64,000 nt of DNA from Chryseobacterium sp. (GCA_031277615.1 JAITMC010000040.1:215777-279776); one strand, 5' to 3'; shown: positions 54,706 through 63,475, counted from the first letter of the stretch. Notes: generated by a model from the sequence alone, not told the origin. Translations and numbers: made by a program.

Positions 54706-55333
54706 GCTTCTTCCCTTTCGATATCAGATATTCATTGATTTTTGAAAAAGGTTTGCTTCCGAAAAATCCTCTGTGAACAGAAAACGGTGACGGATGCGCC
54801 GATTTTAATATAAAATGTTTAGCCGGGTCAATCAGCTCGGCTTTTTTCTGTGCAAAAGCTCCCCAAAGTACGAAGACTACATTTTCTTTTTTATCTGAAA
54901 TTTCCCTGATCACAAAATCAGTGAATTTTTCCCATCCGAGATCTTTATGGGAATTCGGAGAATGGGCACGAACCGTTAAAGTGGCATTCAGGAGAAGCAC
55001 TCCCTGTTTTCCCCAGTCGTCCAGTTCTTTGGAAGTCCGTACCACTCCCAGATCCTCCTTCAGTTCAATAAAAATATTTTTAAGTGATGGCGGTGCTGTA
55101 ACCTGTTCCGAAACGGAAAAGCACAACCCATTAGCCTGATAATCGTTATGGTAAGGATCCTGCCCGATAATCACGACTTCTATCTCATCAAAAGGGGTAA
55201 TTTCCAGTGCCCTGAAGATCTGGTCTTTCGGCGGGAACACCTTTGTGGCTGCATATTCCTGTTTTACCTTCTCCCAAAGGGTTTTGAAGTATTCTGTATT
55301 TTTTATCGGGGCTAAAATTTCTGTCCAGGTCAT
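54692..55333 (-). CDS. ung: uracil-DNA glycosylase, family 1
   Basis: 213 aa DNA repair enzyme that removes uracil from DNA. The catalytic water-activating motif GQDPYHN (57-63) and the DNA-intercalation motif HPSPFS (about 180-185) are intact. The length is usual for the family. Its 3' end overlaps the converging lipoprotein gene by 14 bases, so the two transcripts overlap tail-to-tail. Confidence 0.96.
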   Translation of the reverse strand: MTWTEILAPIKNTEYFKTLWEKVKQEYAATKVFPPKDQIFRALEITPFDEIEVVIIGQDPYHNDYQANGLCFSVSEQVTAPPSLKNIFIELKEDLGVVRTSKELDDWGKQGVLLLNATLTVRAHSPNSHKDLGWEKFTDFVIREISDKKENVVFVLWGAFAQKKAELIDPAKHFILKSAHPSPFSVHRGFFGSKPFSKINEYLISKGKKPISW

Positions 55334-55567
55334 GTGGGGGTAATTTGAAAATGAGTTAATTTGAAAATTGACTGATAGTCATCAATTTCAGTTATAAAGT
55401 TTAAATATTATTTACTGCAATAATCCTATAAAGATTCAAATATAAATTAAAAATGGGCAATATCAAATTTTGCAGGAATGAGGAATACGGAAGTCAATAT
55501 TAACTTCCCGTACGTCAATCCGCTCATCTCTGTCTGTAAAATCGTATGTTGATGATCCTTTTGTACC

Positions 55568-56092
55568 TTATTTTTCTCTTGATGGTACGTCCTTTTTCAA
55601 ACTAAAGACGATATTTTCGGGAACATCTTCATCCTTTCTGTCTTCCATTAAGCTGAAGCCCTGTTTCAAAAGAAGGACCTTAGAACTTTCATTGAGTGGA
55701 TGGGTAAAAGCCAGAATCTCCTGTAATCCCAGATCATTAAAGCTAAAATCCCTCACGGCGACCAGCGCTTCACTCATGAGCCCCCTTCTGTGGTATTCCG
55801 GGAGGAGTTCGTAACCTACCTCGGCAGTTTTCCTATCATCGGAAAAATTCCAGAGGCAGATGGTTCCGATCAGATTTGGCTGATCTTTCAAAGAAATTCC
55901 CCAATAAAATGATTTATTATTTTGCGTGTTCTCTTTAATGGTTAAAATAAACTGCAGGGCATCATAATTGTTCTTTGGAGGGTTTCTCATCACATACTGA
56001 TTGATGATTTCATTGCTCCGTATTTTCAGAATATCTTCAACGTGGCTTTCGTTGATTTCTTTTAATATTAATCTTTCGGTTTCCAGTTTCAT
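55568..56092 (-). CDS. GNAT family acetyltransferase (RimJ/RimL type)
   Basis: 174 aa. The start MKLETERLILKEINESHVEDILKIRSN is the RimJ/RimL N terminus, and VGYELLPEYHRRGLMSEALVAV carries the acetyl-CoA-binding Q/RxxGxG/A-like loop. It probably acetylates a protein N terminus or a small molecule. It lies 5 kb from the graspetide operon, so I do not link it. The divergent mutS2 gene starts 88 bases away. Confidence 0.88.
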   Translation of the reverse strand: MKLETERLILKEINESHVEDILKIRSNEIINQYVMRNPPKNNYDALQFILTIKENTQNNKSFYWGISLKDQPNLIGTICLWNFSDDRKTAEVGYELLPEYHRRGLMSEALVAVRDFSFNDLGLQEILAFTHPLNESSKVLLLKQGFSLMEDRKDEDVPENIVFSLKKDVPSREK

Positions 56093-56167
56093 TTTTCAAA
56101 ATTAATAAATCCTGATGACTGACCATATTTTTCAAACGATGAAATCTGCTCATTCTCAAATTATCCG

Positions 56168-56175
56168 TAAATTTG
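56168..56175 (+). promoter_or_regulatory. -7 box very close to the mutS2 start (leaderless)
   Basis: TAAATTTG ends 4 bases before the GTG start at 56180, so the transcript should begin at or next to the start codon. No clear -33 element. Confidence 0.45.
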
Positions 56176-56179
56176 CAGT

Positions 56180-58327
56180 GTGTATATAGACAAAGAAGAT
56201 TTAAACGAATTAGAATTTCCGCAATTGCTCGCGGAAATTTCTCCCTTTGCGTATTCTCCGAAAACGAGAGAAAAAATTCTTCAACTTCGTCCGATGGAAA
56301 TTGACGAGGCGGAACTTTCACTGAAAAAAACGTCGGAATATCTTTCGAGTTTTGAAAGTTCAAATGCAATTCCGTTTGATGAATATGAAGATATTGAAAG
56401 TGAGCTGAAGCTCATGCTGATCGAGAATTACCGCCTGGAAAACAATGCTTTCATCAAAATAAAAACCATCACGGAACAGATCGGAAAACTCCAGAAGTTT
56501 TTCCCGACCATGCCTGAAACCTTCCCTACTTTAATGGAAGAGGCATCTGTACTGGAATTCAGAAAAGAGATCATTGATAAGGTAGATAAAGTTTTTAACC
56601 GTTTCGGGGAAGTGAAAAGTGAGGCTTCACCTGTGCTAAAGGAGCTGAGAACCGAAATCCAACACGCTAAAAAAGCCATTCAGGAAAATTTCAACCGCGC
56701 ACTGTTCAATTACGGTCAAAGTGAGTTCCTGGATGATATCCGCGAAAGTATTATTGAAGATCAAAGGGTTTTAGCTGTAAAATCAGGATTCAAAAAAAGA
56801 GTTCCGGGAAGGGTTCTCGGAATTTCCAAAACGGGTTCTATTACGTATATCCAGCCGGACAGTGTGGTAAAGCACTATTTCAAGCTGCGCGAAAACGAAG
56901 AAGAAGAAAAGAAAGAGATCGACAAGATCCTCAGAAAGCTTACTGCTGAACTGGCAGAGTTCCAGCCCCAGCTCTGGAGGTACCAGATGTATATTTTTGA
57001 TCTTGACCTTACGAGAGCCAAAGCCAAATTTGGGGAACTGGTGAACGGTATTTTACCAAAGATCAACCGTCACAAGACATTGCGGTTAAAAGATGCGTTC
57101 CATCCGTTGCTATGGCTGAGAAACAAAGTGGAAAACAAGACCATTTATCCTCAGACTCTGAGCCTTACCGAGCATAACAGGATTATCTGTATTTCAGGAC
57201 CGAATGCGGGAGGAAAATCCATTACCCTGAAAACGGTAGGATTGCTTCAGCTGATGATCCAGAGTGGTATTCTTGTTCCGGTACATCCGAAATCGGAAAT
57301 GTTTTTCTTTGATAAGATCATGACGGATATCGGAGATAATCAATCCATCGAGAATCATTTGTCCACGTATTCTTCCAGACTGAAAAAAATGTCGGGGATC
57401 ATTCGTGAGGCAGACGCGGAAACCCTGCTCCTTATTGATGAATTCGGTACGGGTTCGGATCCTGAACTGGGTGGTGCACTGGCAGAGAGCTTCATGGAGT
57501 ATTTTTATGACAAGAAGAGTTTTGCCATTATTACAACGCATTATACCAATATTAAATTAGTCATAGAACAGCTTCCGAACGCCCAGAATGCAGCCATGCT
57601 CTTTAATGAGGAAACATTGGAACCGATGTATAAGCTTGAAGTAGGTCAGGCAGGAAGTTCCTTTACTTTTGAGGTAGCGGAGAAGAACAGAATTCCAAGA
57701 TTTATCATTCATGCGGCCAAGAAAAAGGTAGAACATGATATCGTTAACCTGGATAAAACCATCGTAAAGCTGCAACAGGAAAAATTTGAAGTTGAAAAAC
57801 TGAAATCTGATCTTGCCGAAAGAAAGGAATCTGTTGAAGATAAGCGGGACAACCTTCAAAAGCTGAACGATCAGCTGCAGCAAAAGCTTTTCAGTTTCCA
57901 GAAGCTGTATGAAGAAGAACACCGCAAGCTTCAGTTCGGAAATAAGATTGAAACTTTCATCGACAGCTATACCAAAGGAAAATCCAGGAAAGATGTGGTG
58001 AAAGATTTCGTTAAACTGCTGGAACAGGAGAAATTCAGAAAGATCGGCGCAGATAAAGATGAGTCCAAACGTTTGCAGGTGGTGAAAAGAAAGATCACCC
58101 AACAGCTGAAAAAAGAAGACGTGATCGAAAAGATTGCTGAAACCAATGAAAAGCTGGAAGAAAAACGCAAAAGTGACCGCGCCGTCTGGATGAAAGTGGG
58201 ACAGCGTGTCCGCATTACCGGAAGCACAAGTGTAGGAACGATTGAAAAGATTTCCAAGAATAAGGTTATTGTGAACTACGGTACTTTTAAGACGACCATT
58301 AATGCAGAGGAACTGGAAAGAATTTAA
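56180..58327 (+). CDS. MutS2-type DNA mismatch/branch protein lacking the Smr domain
   Basis: 715 aa with a GTG start (MYIDKEDLNELEFPQLLAEI). The core clamp and long helices (about 1-320) are followed by the ATPase with Walker A GPNAGGKSITL (about 340-347), a later LLIDEFGTGSDPELGGAL and STHYT-like TTHYTNIK. A long coiled coil (about 520-660) and a small KOW-like end (VGQRVRITGSTSVGTIEKI) follow. The usual C-terminal Smr nuclease domain is absent and the protein ends with the KOW-like part. Confidence 0.9.
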   Translation: MYIDKEDLNELEFPQLLAEISPFAYSPKTREKILQLRPMEIDEAELSLKKTSEYLSSFESSNAIPFDEYEDIESELKLMLIENYRLENNAFIKIKTITEQIGKLQKFFPTMPETFPTLMEEASVLEFRKEIIDKVDKVFNRFGEVKSEASPVLKELRTEIQHAKKAIQENFNRALFNYGQSEFLDDIRESIIEDQRVLAVKSGFKKRVPGRVLGISKTGSITYIQPDSVVKHYFKLRENEEEEKKEIDKILRKLTAELAEFQPQLWRYQMYIFDLDLTRAKAKFGELVNGILPKINRHKTLRLKDAFHPLLWLRNKVENKTIYPQTLSLTEHNRIICISGPNAGGKSITLKTVGLLQLMIQSGILVPVHPKSEMFFFDKIMTDIGDNQSIENHLSTYSSRLKKMSGIIREADAETLLLIDEFGTGSDPELGGALAESFMEYFYDKKSFAIITTHYTNIKLVIEQLPNAQNAAMLFNEETLEPMYKLEVGQAGSSFTFEVAEKNRIPRFIIHAAKKKVEHDIVNLDKTIVKLQQEKFEVEKLKSDLAERKESVEDKRDNLQKLNDQLQQKLFSFQKLYEEEHRKLQFGNKIETFIDSYTKGKSRKDVVKDFVKLLEQEKFRKIGADKDESKRLQVVKRKITQQLKKEDVIEKIAETNEKLEEKRKSDRAVWMKVGQRVRITGSTSVGTIEKISKNKVIVNYGTFKTTINAEELERI

Positions 58328-58345
58328 TTTTTTTAATAATATAGA

Positions 58346-58376
58346 AACAGCGCCGGATTTCAGCGCTGTTTTTTTT
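58346..58376 (+). terminator. intrinsic terminator of mutS2
   Basis: AACAGCGC / GCGCTGTT stem followed by eight Ts. Confidence 0.9.
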
Positions 58377-58473
58377 GAACTATTAAGGGTTAAGGGAAAA
58401 ATCAAAGATTTTTTATAAGCAAACTTCTTAAAGTGGAGTTTAGCTCACTATTTTAAAATAAACATATCTGAAA

Positions 58474-59187
58474 TTATTTCTTATTAACAAGTTCTAAAAT
58501 TATTCTTGATTTATCGTAATTATTAAATATTAATTTAGAAAACCCTTGATTTCCATAATAAAAGATAGCACTCGTTTTAATTTTTTCATTATTTGATTTT
58601 GCTTCTATAATATACATTCCTTTTTCTTTTCCAACTATTTTATATTCAAATTCTATTTCTAAATTACCGCTCCATTTCAAAGAATCATTTGCCCAGTGGT
58701 CACCAATGGTTAAAGTATCTTTCCATACTTTATTTTTTTCTAATGGGAAACGTACCTGTGGAAAGGGTGAAAATTCAAGTTTAGAAAAAATTTTTGATCT
58801 TGGAGGATGTAAAAAAACAAGCTGACCATTTTGCACAAGTCCCGTCAGTGCAAACAGTATCTTTTTCTCATTACTATAATATGATATTTCATAAGGAATC
58901 TGATCACCATTTATTTTCCCCTCAGAAAAACTAAAAGACATATAATCTATTTTCATTCCATTTTTTTGATTAGGATCCAAAGTCCAACCGTTATTAAATT
59001 CTTTATCATCCCCATCATAAACTAAAGGTTCAGTAAAAAAAATATCTTTTTGAGAATGATCAGTATCGAAATACTGAATTTTAAAAAAATATTCTTTCAT
59101 TTCATAGGGAGATGTTAACCGGGATTTATTAGTGCATGAAAGCAACATACACAACCAAAAAATAAAATATATTTTACATCTAAACAT
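58474..59187 (-). CDS. hypothetical lipoprotein in AT-rich patch
   Basis: 237 aa with a lipoprotein signal (lipobox LLSC at about residue 18). The mature protein is rich in Tyr, Asn, Lys and Phe, with a beta pattern. No known family. The base composition of this gene and of the next 600 bases upstream is more AT-rich than the rest of the window, which suggests acquired or fast-evolving DNA. Confidence 0.65.
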   Translation of the reverse strand: MFRCKIYFIFWLCMLLSCTNKSRLTSPYEMKEYFFKIQYFDTDHSQKDIFFTEPLVYDGDDKEFNNGWTLDPNQKNGMKIDYMSFSFSEGKINGDQIPYEISYYSNEKKILFALTGLVQNGQLVFLHPPRSKIFSKLEFSPFPQVRFPLEKNKVWKDTLTIGDHWANDSLKWSGNLEIEFEYKIVGKEKGMYIIEAKSNNEKIKTSAIFYYGNQGFSKLIFNNYDKSRIILELVNKK

Positions 59188-59280
59188 AGTATTTTATATA
59201 ATTAATCGAAATTACTGTTCATTAAGATAGAGTCAATAAAAAAGCTATCCTTATACAGATAACTTTAAATTTATTAATGA

Positions 59281-59491
59281 CTAACGAGGACCTTGAGGAA
59301 AACTTCCTAAAATATCTCCACCAGAAAATAAATTATCAGTACCATCATCACACGAAGCATGCCATTATTTGCCTGACAATATGAAGGCTGGTGATTTGTT
59401 GTTGGCTCAAAATCCACCTATATACCTTCTCTTTCATTGATCTTTTTCTTGTTAATATTTTTTTGGATGTTAAATTTTCTAATTTTTTCAT
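59281..59491 (-). pseudogene. broken small peptide gene (bacteriocin-like/RiPP-like)
   Basis: The ATG at 59491 opens MKKLENLTSKKILTRK, the leader style of small Bacteroidota peptides. The frame then changes: GG (from GGTGGA) appears in one frame, FEPTTNHQPSYCQANNGM in another, and CDDGTDNLFSGGDILGSF runs to TAG at 59281-59283 in the last. Joining them needs about three one-base changes, so the gene is decayed or the assembly has indels. The Cys residues and GG look like a secreted peptide. Confidence 0.45.
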
Positions 59492-59783
59492 ATTGTTAGA
59501 TTTAACACTCACAAATATGTTTACTTTATTAAAACTAACAAAATAAAATAAAAACAATAGATATTTAACAAAAATTAACAAACAACCGCGGTAATAACAA
59601 ATTTTACTTAGGTTTAAAAAAAACATAAAACAATGATTTAATTAAAAATAATAATGTAAAAACCAGAATAAACAAAAATCAAAATATAAATTTGACAGTT
59701 GCTAAAATTTTATAAGATACAATTAATTAAAAATTAACTGTAGAATGCTTTACTATAAAAGCATAAACATCCCAGAGTAAATC
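59492..59783. other. AT-rich intergenic stretch without a recognised gene
   Basis: Low-complexity A/T tracts. Weak promoter-like boxes only (e.g. TAAATTTG near 59687); no frame or motif supported. Confidence 0.5.
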
Positions 59784-60854
59784 TTACTTTTTAATAAATT
59801 TCAACCGGATGGTCTGGTCTTTGGTTTTTAATTGTAAAAAGTAAACTCCTTTGATCAGTTTACTGATATTTACGGTATTTCCGGAAACTTTTCCTTCATC
59901 AGCTTTCTGTCCTGCTGCTGTAAAAATTTCATAGGTTGCAGCATCTGAGGATAATCCTTGAATATTCAGGAGATCAGATGCAGGATTGGGATAAATACCC
60001 GGTTCTTTTGATTGAGCACTTTCACTGACCGACAAAGTGCCATTGACAATGTTTACCCCATAATCTTCCACTTCCCCGTACATGAATGTTCCGCAGGAGC
60101 CTGTAGGAACTGTAGAGCTGGCCATCACCCGCATCGCCACTCCACATTGTGTAATGGAAGCAAGAGAAGGAACCGCAAATGAAGATACTGTCGGAGTGGA
60201 AGAATTAACGGATTCCACCATAATTCTTTCGGAAGATTCAAAGACTCCGTTGGCATTAAAATCAATCCAGGCTGTAACATATACCGTATTTTGCGGAGCC
60301 GTCCAGCCCAGGGTAACCGCAATGGTATTGACAGGACTTCCGGCAGCCAGCTGTATTCTCCTTGACGAATCATGCCGATAATCTGTATAACCGGAAGGAC
60401 CTGAAGAACTGTTCATTTGAGGTGTTCCTCCGTATGGAACGACGGTTACATTTGAAATATGCATAACACTGGTATCGGTAGATCCGGCAGAACAGTAATT
60501 GAGTCCTGTATAAAAAAACACAGAATTTGAGAAAGGGGTAATTCCATCAGCAACCTGCACTTCATAAGCCGTACAAGGAATAAGAGAGGTTATCTGATAG
60601 GTAGCAACTCCCGAACTAATGACCGCTGCCACCCAAACCGGGCTTCCTACAACTCTCCACCTCACATTATAAGAGGTAGCACCAGACACCGGGTCCCAGC
60701 TTACATCGGCTGAGGTCATCCCGACGTTAGATACCATAACATTAACCGGTGTTTTAAAGCTTTTTCCGGAAATCTCTTTTCCGATGTGGTGTACGGCCTG
60801 AAGCGGCAGAACTCCTGTCAATAGCAGGAGCATAAGAAATAGTTTTTTTCTCAT
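59784..60854 (-). CDS. T9SS-secreted protein with FN3-like and GEVED domains
   Basis: 356 aa with a signal peptide (MRKKLFLMLLLLTGVLPLQA). A fibronectin type III-like domain (about 35-118, VMVSNVGMTSADVSWDPVSGATSYNVRW) is followed by a GEVED domain (CGTFMYGEVEDYGVNIV, about 255-270). The C terminus (about 285-356: GIYPNPASDLLNIQG through YFLQLKTKDQTIRLKFIKK) is the T9SS sorting signal. It is probably an extracellular surface protein or adhesin. Confidence 0.9.
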   Translation of the reverse strand: MRKKLFLMLLLLTGVLPLQAVHHIGKEISGKSFKTPVNVMVSNVGMTSADVSWDPVSGATSYNVRWRVVGSPVWVAAVISSGVATYQITSLIPCTAYEVQVADGITPFSNSVFFYTGLNYCSAGSTDTSVMHISNVTVVPYGGTPQMNSSSGPSGYTDYRHDSSRRIQLAAGSPVNTIAVTLGWTAPQNTVYVTAWIDFNANGVFESSERIMVESVNSSTPTVSSFAVPSLASITQCGVAMRVMASSTVPTGSCGTFMYGEVEDYGVNIVNGTLSVSESAQSKEPGIYPNPASDLLNIQGLSSDAATYEIFTAAGQKADEGKVSGNTVNISKLIKGVYFLQLKTKDQTIRLKFIKK

Positions 60855-60974
60855 AGTTAATGGTTATTTAATTTCAGATTAAAGTTAGGGCTAAAAAATC
60901 AGATATTTACACTTTTTGCATGATATGCTTATGTATTGTATTATTTGAAGAAATTTTCTTAGTATTTTTAAACT

Positions 60975-61250
60975 ATGAATAAAAATATCCGAGTCCTGTG
61001 GATCTTTTATAAAAAAATTTTGTTTCCAGCCGTCCTGTTTTCTCTGTTAACCGCCTTTTTAAGCGGGATTACCTTTGAAAACTTCGGACTCTGCTTTCTA
61101 CTGATCTTTCCCCTGCTCCATTTTTTTATTTATGAAGTACGATTAAAAAGTGAGTATTTCTTTTACGCCAATTTTGGATTTTCAAGGCTGTTTCTTTGGA
61201 TCTGTACTTTGTCATTAAGTTTAATGCTAAAAATGATCTCTTCATTATGA
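60975..61250 (+). CDS. small membrane protein coupled to an ABC ATPase
   Basis: 91 aa, three hydrophobic segments (about 14-32, 38-52 and 71-88). It has no known family. Its stop overlaps the ATG of the ATPase gene (ATGA), so the two are made together. It could be a short permease-like partner, but on its own it is too small for a full permease. Confidence 0.7.
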   Translation: MNKNIRVLWIFYKKILFPAVLFSLLTAFLSGITFENFGLCFLLIFPLLHFFIYEVRLKSEYFFYANFGFSRLFLWICTLSLSLMLKMISSL

Positions 61251-61912
61251 GTAAACTTCATGCAGACAGCATTACCCAATCTTTTGGTACCAGAAAAATC
61301 CTCCAGAATGTTTTTATGAGTTGTGAGACCGGGAAAATATCCGGTATTCTCGGACCTTCCGGTGGTGGAAAGTCTACACTTCTGCAAATTATTTTCGGAA
61401 CGGTAAAAGGGGACACTCAGTTTATAAAATATAATGAGGTCATTCTTAAAAACCTGTCAGACCGAAGAAACAGAATAGCTTATCTTCCACAACGGGCTTC
61501 TTTTCTCCCGAAAAATACCAGGATCCACTATTTAATTTCATTATTCTGTAATAAGGAAAACAAGGCAAGGCTCTGTGAGCTTGAACTCATGAAACCGTTT
61601 TTAGAGGAAACCGTCAGCCATCTTTCCGGAGGAGAAAAACGAATTGTGGAAACCCTTCTGATCCTTTATTCAGAGGCTGATTTTATTTTGCTGGATGAAC
61701 CTTTCAGTGGAGTTTCTCCTAAAATATGTGATGAAATGGAAACATTGATCAAACGTGAATCTTCTTCCAAAGGGATTATTATTTCAGATCACAATTATGA
61801 ACCGATTGTCCGGATGGCAGATGATATTTACCTACTTTCCGATACATATTTAAGGAAAATAAAAGATTTTGAAGAACTGCGTTCATTTAATTATCTTCCG
61901 AAAAGTATTTAA
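61247..61912 (+). CDS. ABC transporter ATP-binding protein
   Basis: 221 aa from the ATG at 61247 (MSKLHADSITQSFGTRKILQ). Walker A GPSGGGKSTLL, signature HLSGGEKRIVET and Walker B FILLDEPFSGVSP are intact, and a switch His lies in IISDHNYEP. No full permease gene is present in the window beside it. It is translationally coupled to the 91-aa membrane protein, the only partner visible. Confidence 0.88.
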   Translation: MSKLHADSITQSFGTRKILQNVFMSCETGKISGILGPSGGGKSTLLQIIFGTVKGDTQFIKYNEVILKNLSDRRNRIAYLPQRASFLPKNTRIHYLISLFCNKENKARLCELELMKPFLEETVSHLSGGEKRIVETLLILYSEADFILLDEPFSGVSPKICDEMETLIKRESSSKGIIISDHNYEPIVRMADDIYLLSDTYLRKIKDFEELRSFNYLPKSI

Positions 61913-61946
61913 TTTATATATTTGAGGGTCAAAAAAATATTTCATC

Positions 61947-62744
61947 ATGATTTCCGTAAACAAGGCATTCTATGTATCCGCTTTCAGTATTTTTTCTTTA
62001 GGCTTCTTTAAAGGGCAGAGCAAAGTACCTTTCGGCGTTGTAAAAGCTGAAGACGGCTACGCTAATGTACGCGTCCACAAAGAGGATTACAGAAAAATCG
62101 TTGATAAGATCCGTATGCGTAAAGGAGATGTTTTTGTGTATGTGAAACCTGCTCCGGGAGAAACGGAATGGATCTGGATCAAATACCCGGAAAAACAGGA
62201 TGATGATAAGCCTTTTGTACGGTATGAAAGTCTTGAGAAGGAAGGAATGGTAAATAAGGGACGTATTTCCTTTATCGACCAGCTGCCTCCCTTCACGCCT
62301 ACCAAATCTAAAAACGGGAAATCCCTGATTTTTACAGACAACAGCAATCCTAAAATTCCTACTTCCCAAAGAACCAAAGTAGTAATTGATGTATATCCAT
62401 CCAATGCCGGCTATCGTAAGCAGGAAAAAGATGCTGACGGTAAGATCCTTACAATCGATAAGGTAAGACCATGGGGAATTAAAGGGGAAATTCCTGAAGG
62501 CATGACTGAAATTAAATCCATCAGGGTACAGCAGCCCGGAAGAGGTTCCGTTTTTGTACGTGAAGCCATCAAAAATATGTTCCAGCCTACCATGGATTTT
62601 GAAAACATTGGGGTAACAGCTCTTGATAACGATCATATCTACCTCTATATGATCAATGGTTCCGGTGAAAACAGGTACACTACCCTTTGGACCATCAAAG
62701 AAGGAAGGGTAATGAGCCAGATCATCTATAATAATCCGGAATAA
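61947..62744 (+). CDS. secreted hypothetical protein with SH3-like N terminus
   Basis: 265 aa with a signal peptide (about residues 1-24, ending FFKGQS). The first part VVKAEDGYANVRVHKEDYRKIVDKI resembles a bacterial SH3-like domain that binds cell-wall peptides. The C-terminal half (SIRVQQPGRGSVFVREAIKNMFQP) has no recognised family. It follows the ABC ATPase gene by 34 bases and could be part of the same transcript. Confidence 0.6.
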   Translation: MISVNKAFYVSAFSIFSLGFFKGQSKVPFGVVKAEDGYANVRVHKEDYRKIVDKIRMRKGDVFVYVKPAPGETEWIWIKYPEKQDDDKPFVRYESLEKEGMVNKGRISFIDQLPPFTPTKSKNGKSLIFTDNSNPKIPTSQRTKVVIDVYPSNAGYRKQEKDADGKILTIDKVRPWGIKGEIPEGMTEIKSIRVQQPGRGSVFVREAIKNMFQPTMDFENIGVTALDNDHIYLYMINGSGENRYTTLWTIKEGRVMSQIIYNNPE

Positions 62745-62777
62745 TTGCTGTTTTTTTCTGTATAATCCTTATTTTTG
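62745..62777 (+). promoter_or_regulatory. promoter of the cobalamin riboswitch transcript
   Basis: TTG at 62745-62747 and TATTTTTG at 62770-62777 with a 22-base spacer fit the Bacteroidota consensus. The riboswitch starts about 30 bases later. Confidence 0.55.
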
Positions 62778-62807
62778 CCACCGAAAAAGCTTTGTGCTTA
62801 TTCATCA

Positions 62808-62962
62808 TAGAAACTGGTTCTGCTTAACGCAGATTAAAAGGGAACCGTGTGAAAATCACGGACTGTCGCGCAACTGTAAGTAACTGAAGTCTTTATCAAA
62901 GAATCCACTGTGCAGGGCACGGGAAGGAGATACAAGATGTTACAAGTCAGGAGACCTGCCTT
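62808..62962 (+). promoter_or_regulatory. cobalamin (B12) riboswitch
   Basis: The AdoCbl aptamer signature is complete: TAAAAGGGAACCGTGTGAAAATCACGG (positions about 62834-62860), GACTGTCGCGCAACTGTAAG (62861-62880) and the 3' AAGTCAGGAGACCTGCC box (62944-62960). The P1 and pseudoknot partners flank these. It controls the RNA that leads to the thioesterase gene at 63092. Confidence 0.9.
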
Positions 62963-63091
62963 TTCTTCAACAAGAAACTTTCGCGATTTGAAGTTGATTG
63001 ATCCGATGAATTGTTTCAGGAATTCCTATGGTTCCTGTTATTGTTCTGTTGTTTTAATCGGTTTCATTTCGCTTTAAATAAATAATGAAAT

Positions 63092-63475
63092 ATGACTACA
63101 GAAGAAAGAATTGAAGCATCCGAAACCAGCATTTTTAAAGCGGTTTTCCCTAATACAACCAATCATTATGACACGCTTTTCGGAGGTACGGCTATGCAGC
63201 TGATGGATGAAGTAGCTTTTATCACCGCTACCCGTTTTGCCCGTAAAAGAGTGGTTACGGTAAGCAGCGATAAAATCGATTTTAAGAAGCCGATTCCTGC
63301 CGGTACGATCGTAGAGCTGATCGGTAAAGTTTCCCACGTCGGAAAAACGAGTATGAAAGTCAATGTGGAAATTTATACGGAGCAGATGTATTCCTATGAA
63401 AGGGAAAAAGCCATTGTAGGGGATTTCACATTCGTAGCGATCGATGAATTTAAGAAGCCGATCCGTATTCTATAA
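63092..63475 (+). CDS. acyl-CoA thioesterase (hotdog fold, YciA/BACH-like)
   Basis: 127 aa. The start MTTEERIEASETSIFKAVFPNTTNHYDTLFGGTAMQLMDEVAFITATRFA is the single-domain hotdog thioesterase, with the acidic catalytic residue in LMDEVAF. It hydrolyses acyl-CoA to free fatty acid and CoA. It lies 130 bases downstream of a B12 riboswitch, which is unusual for this family. No other gene with a B12 link is near. Confidence 0.9.
   Translation: MTTEERIEASETSIFKAVFPNTTNHYDTLFGGTAMQLMDEVAFITATRFARKRVVTVSSDKIDFKKPIPAGTIVELIGKVSHVGKTSMKVNVEIYTEQMYSYEREKAIVGDFTFVAIDEFKKPIRIL

Noticed and set aside
55568-56092. GNAT acetyltransferase as a tailoring enzyme for the graspetide
   Set aside because: Microviridin clusters can carry an acetyltransferase, but this gene is 5 kb away, separated by several unrelated genes, and is of the RimJ/RimL type.
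57557-58405. 282-codon frame antisense to mutS2
   Set aside because: It is the complement of the Lys/Glu-rich coiled coil, which reads as Phe/Leu-rich. No independent support.
61998-62636. 212-codon frame antisense to the SH3-like secreted protein gene
   Set aside because: Shadow of the real coding strand. It has no start context or domain.
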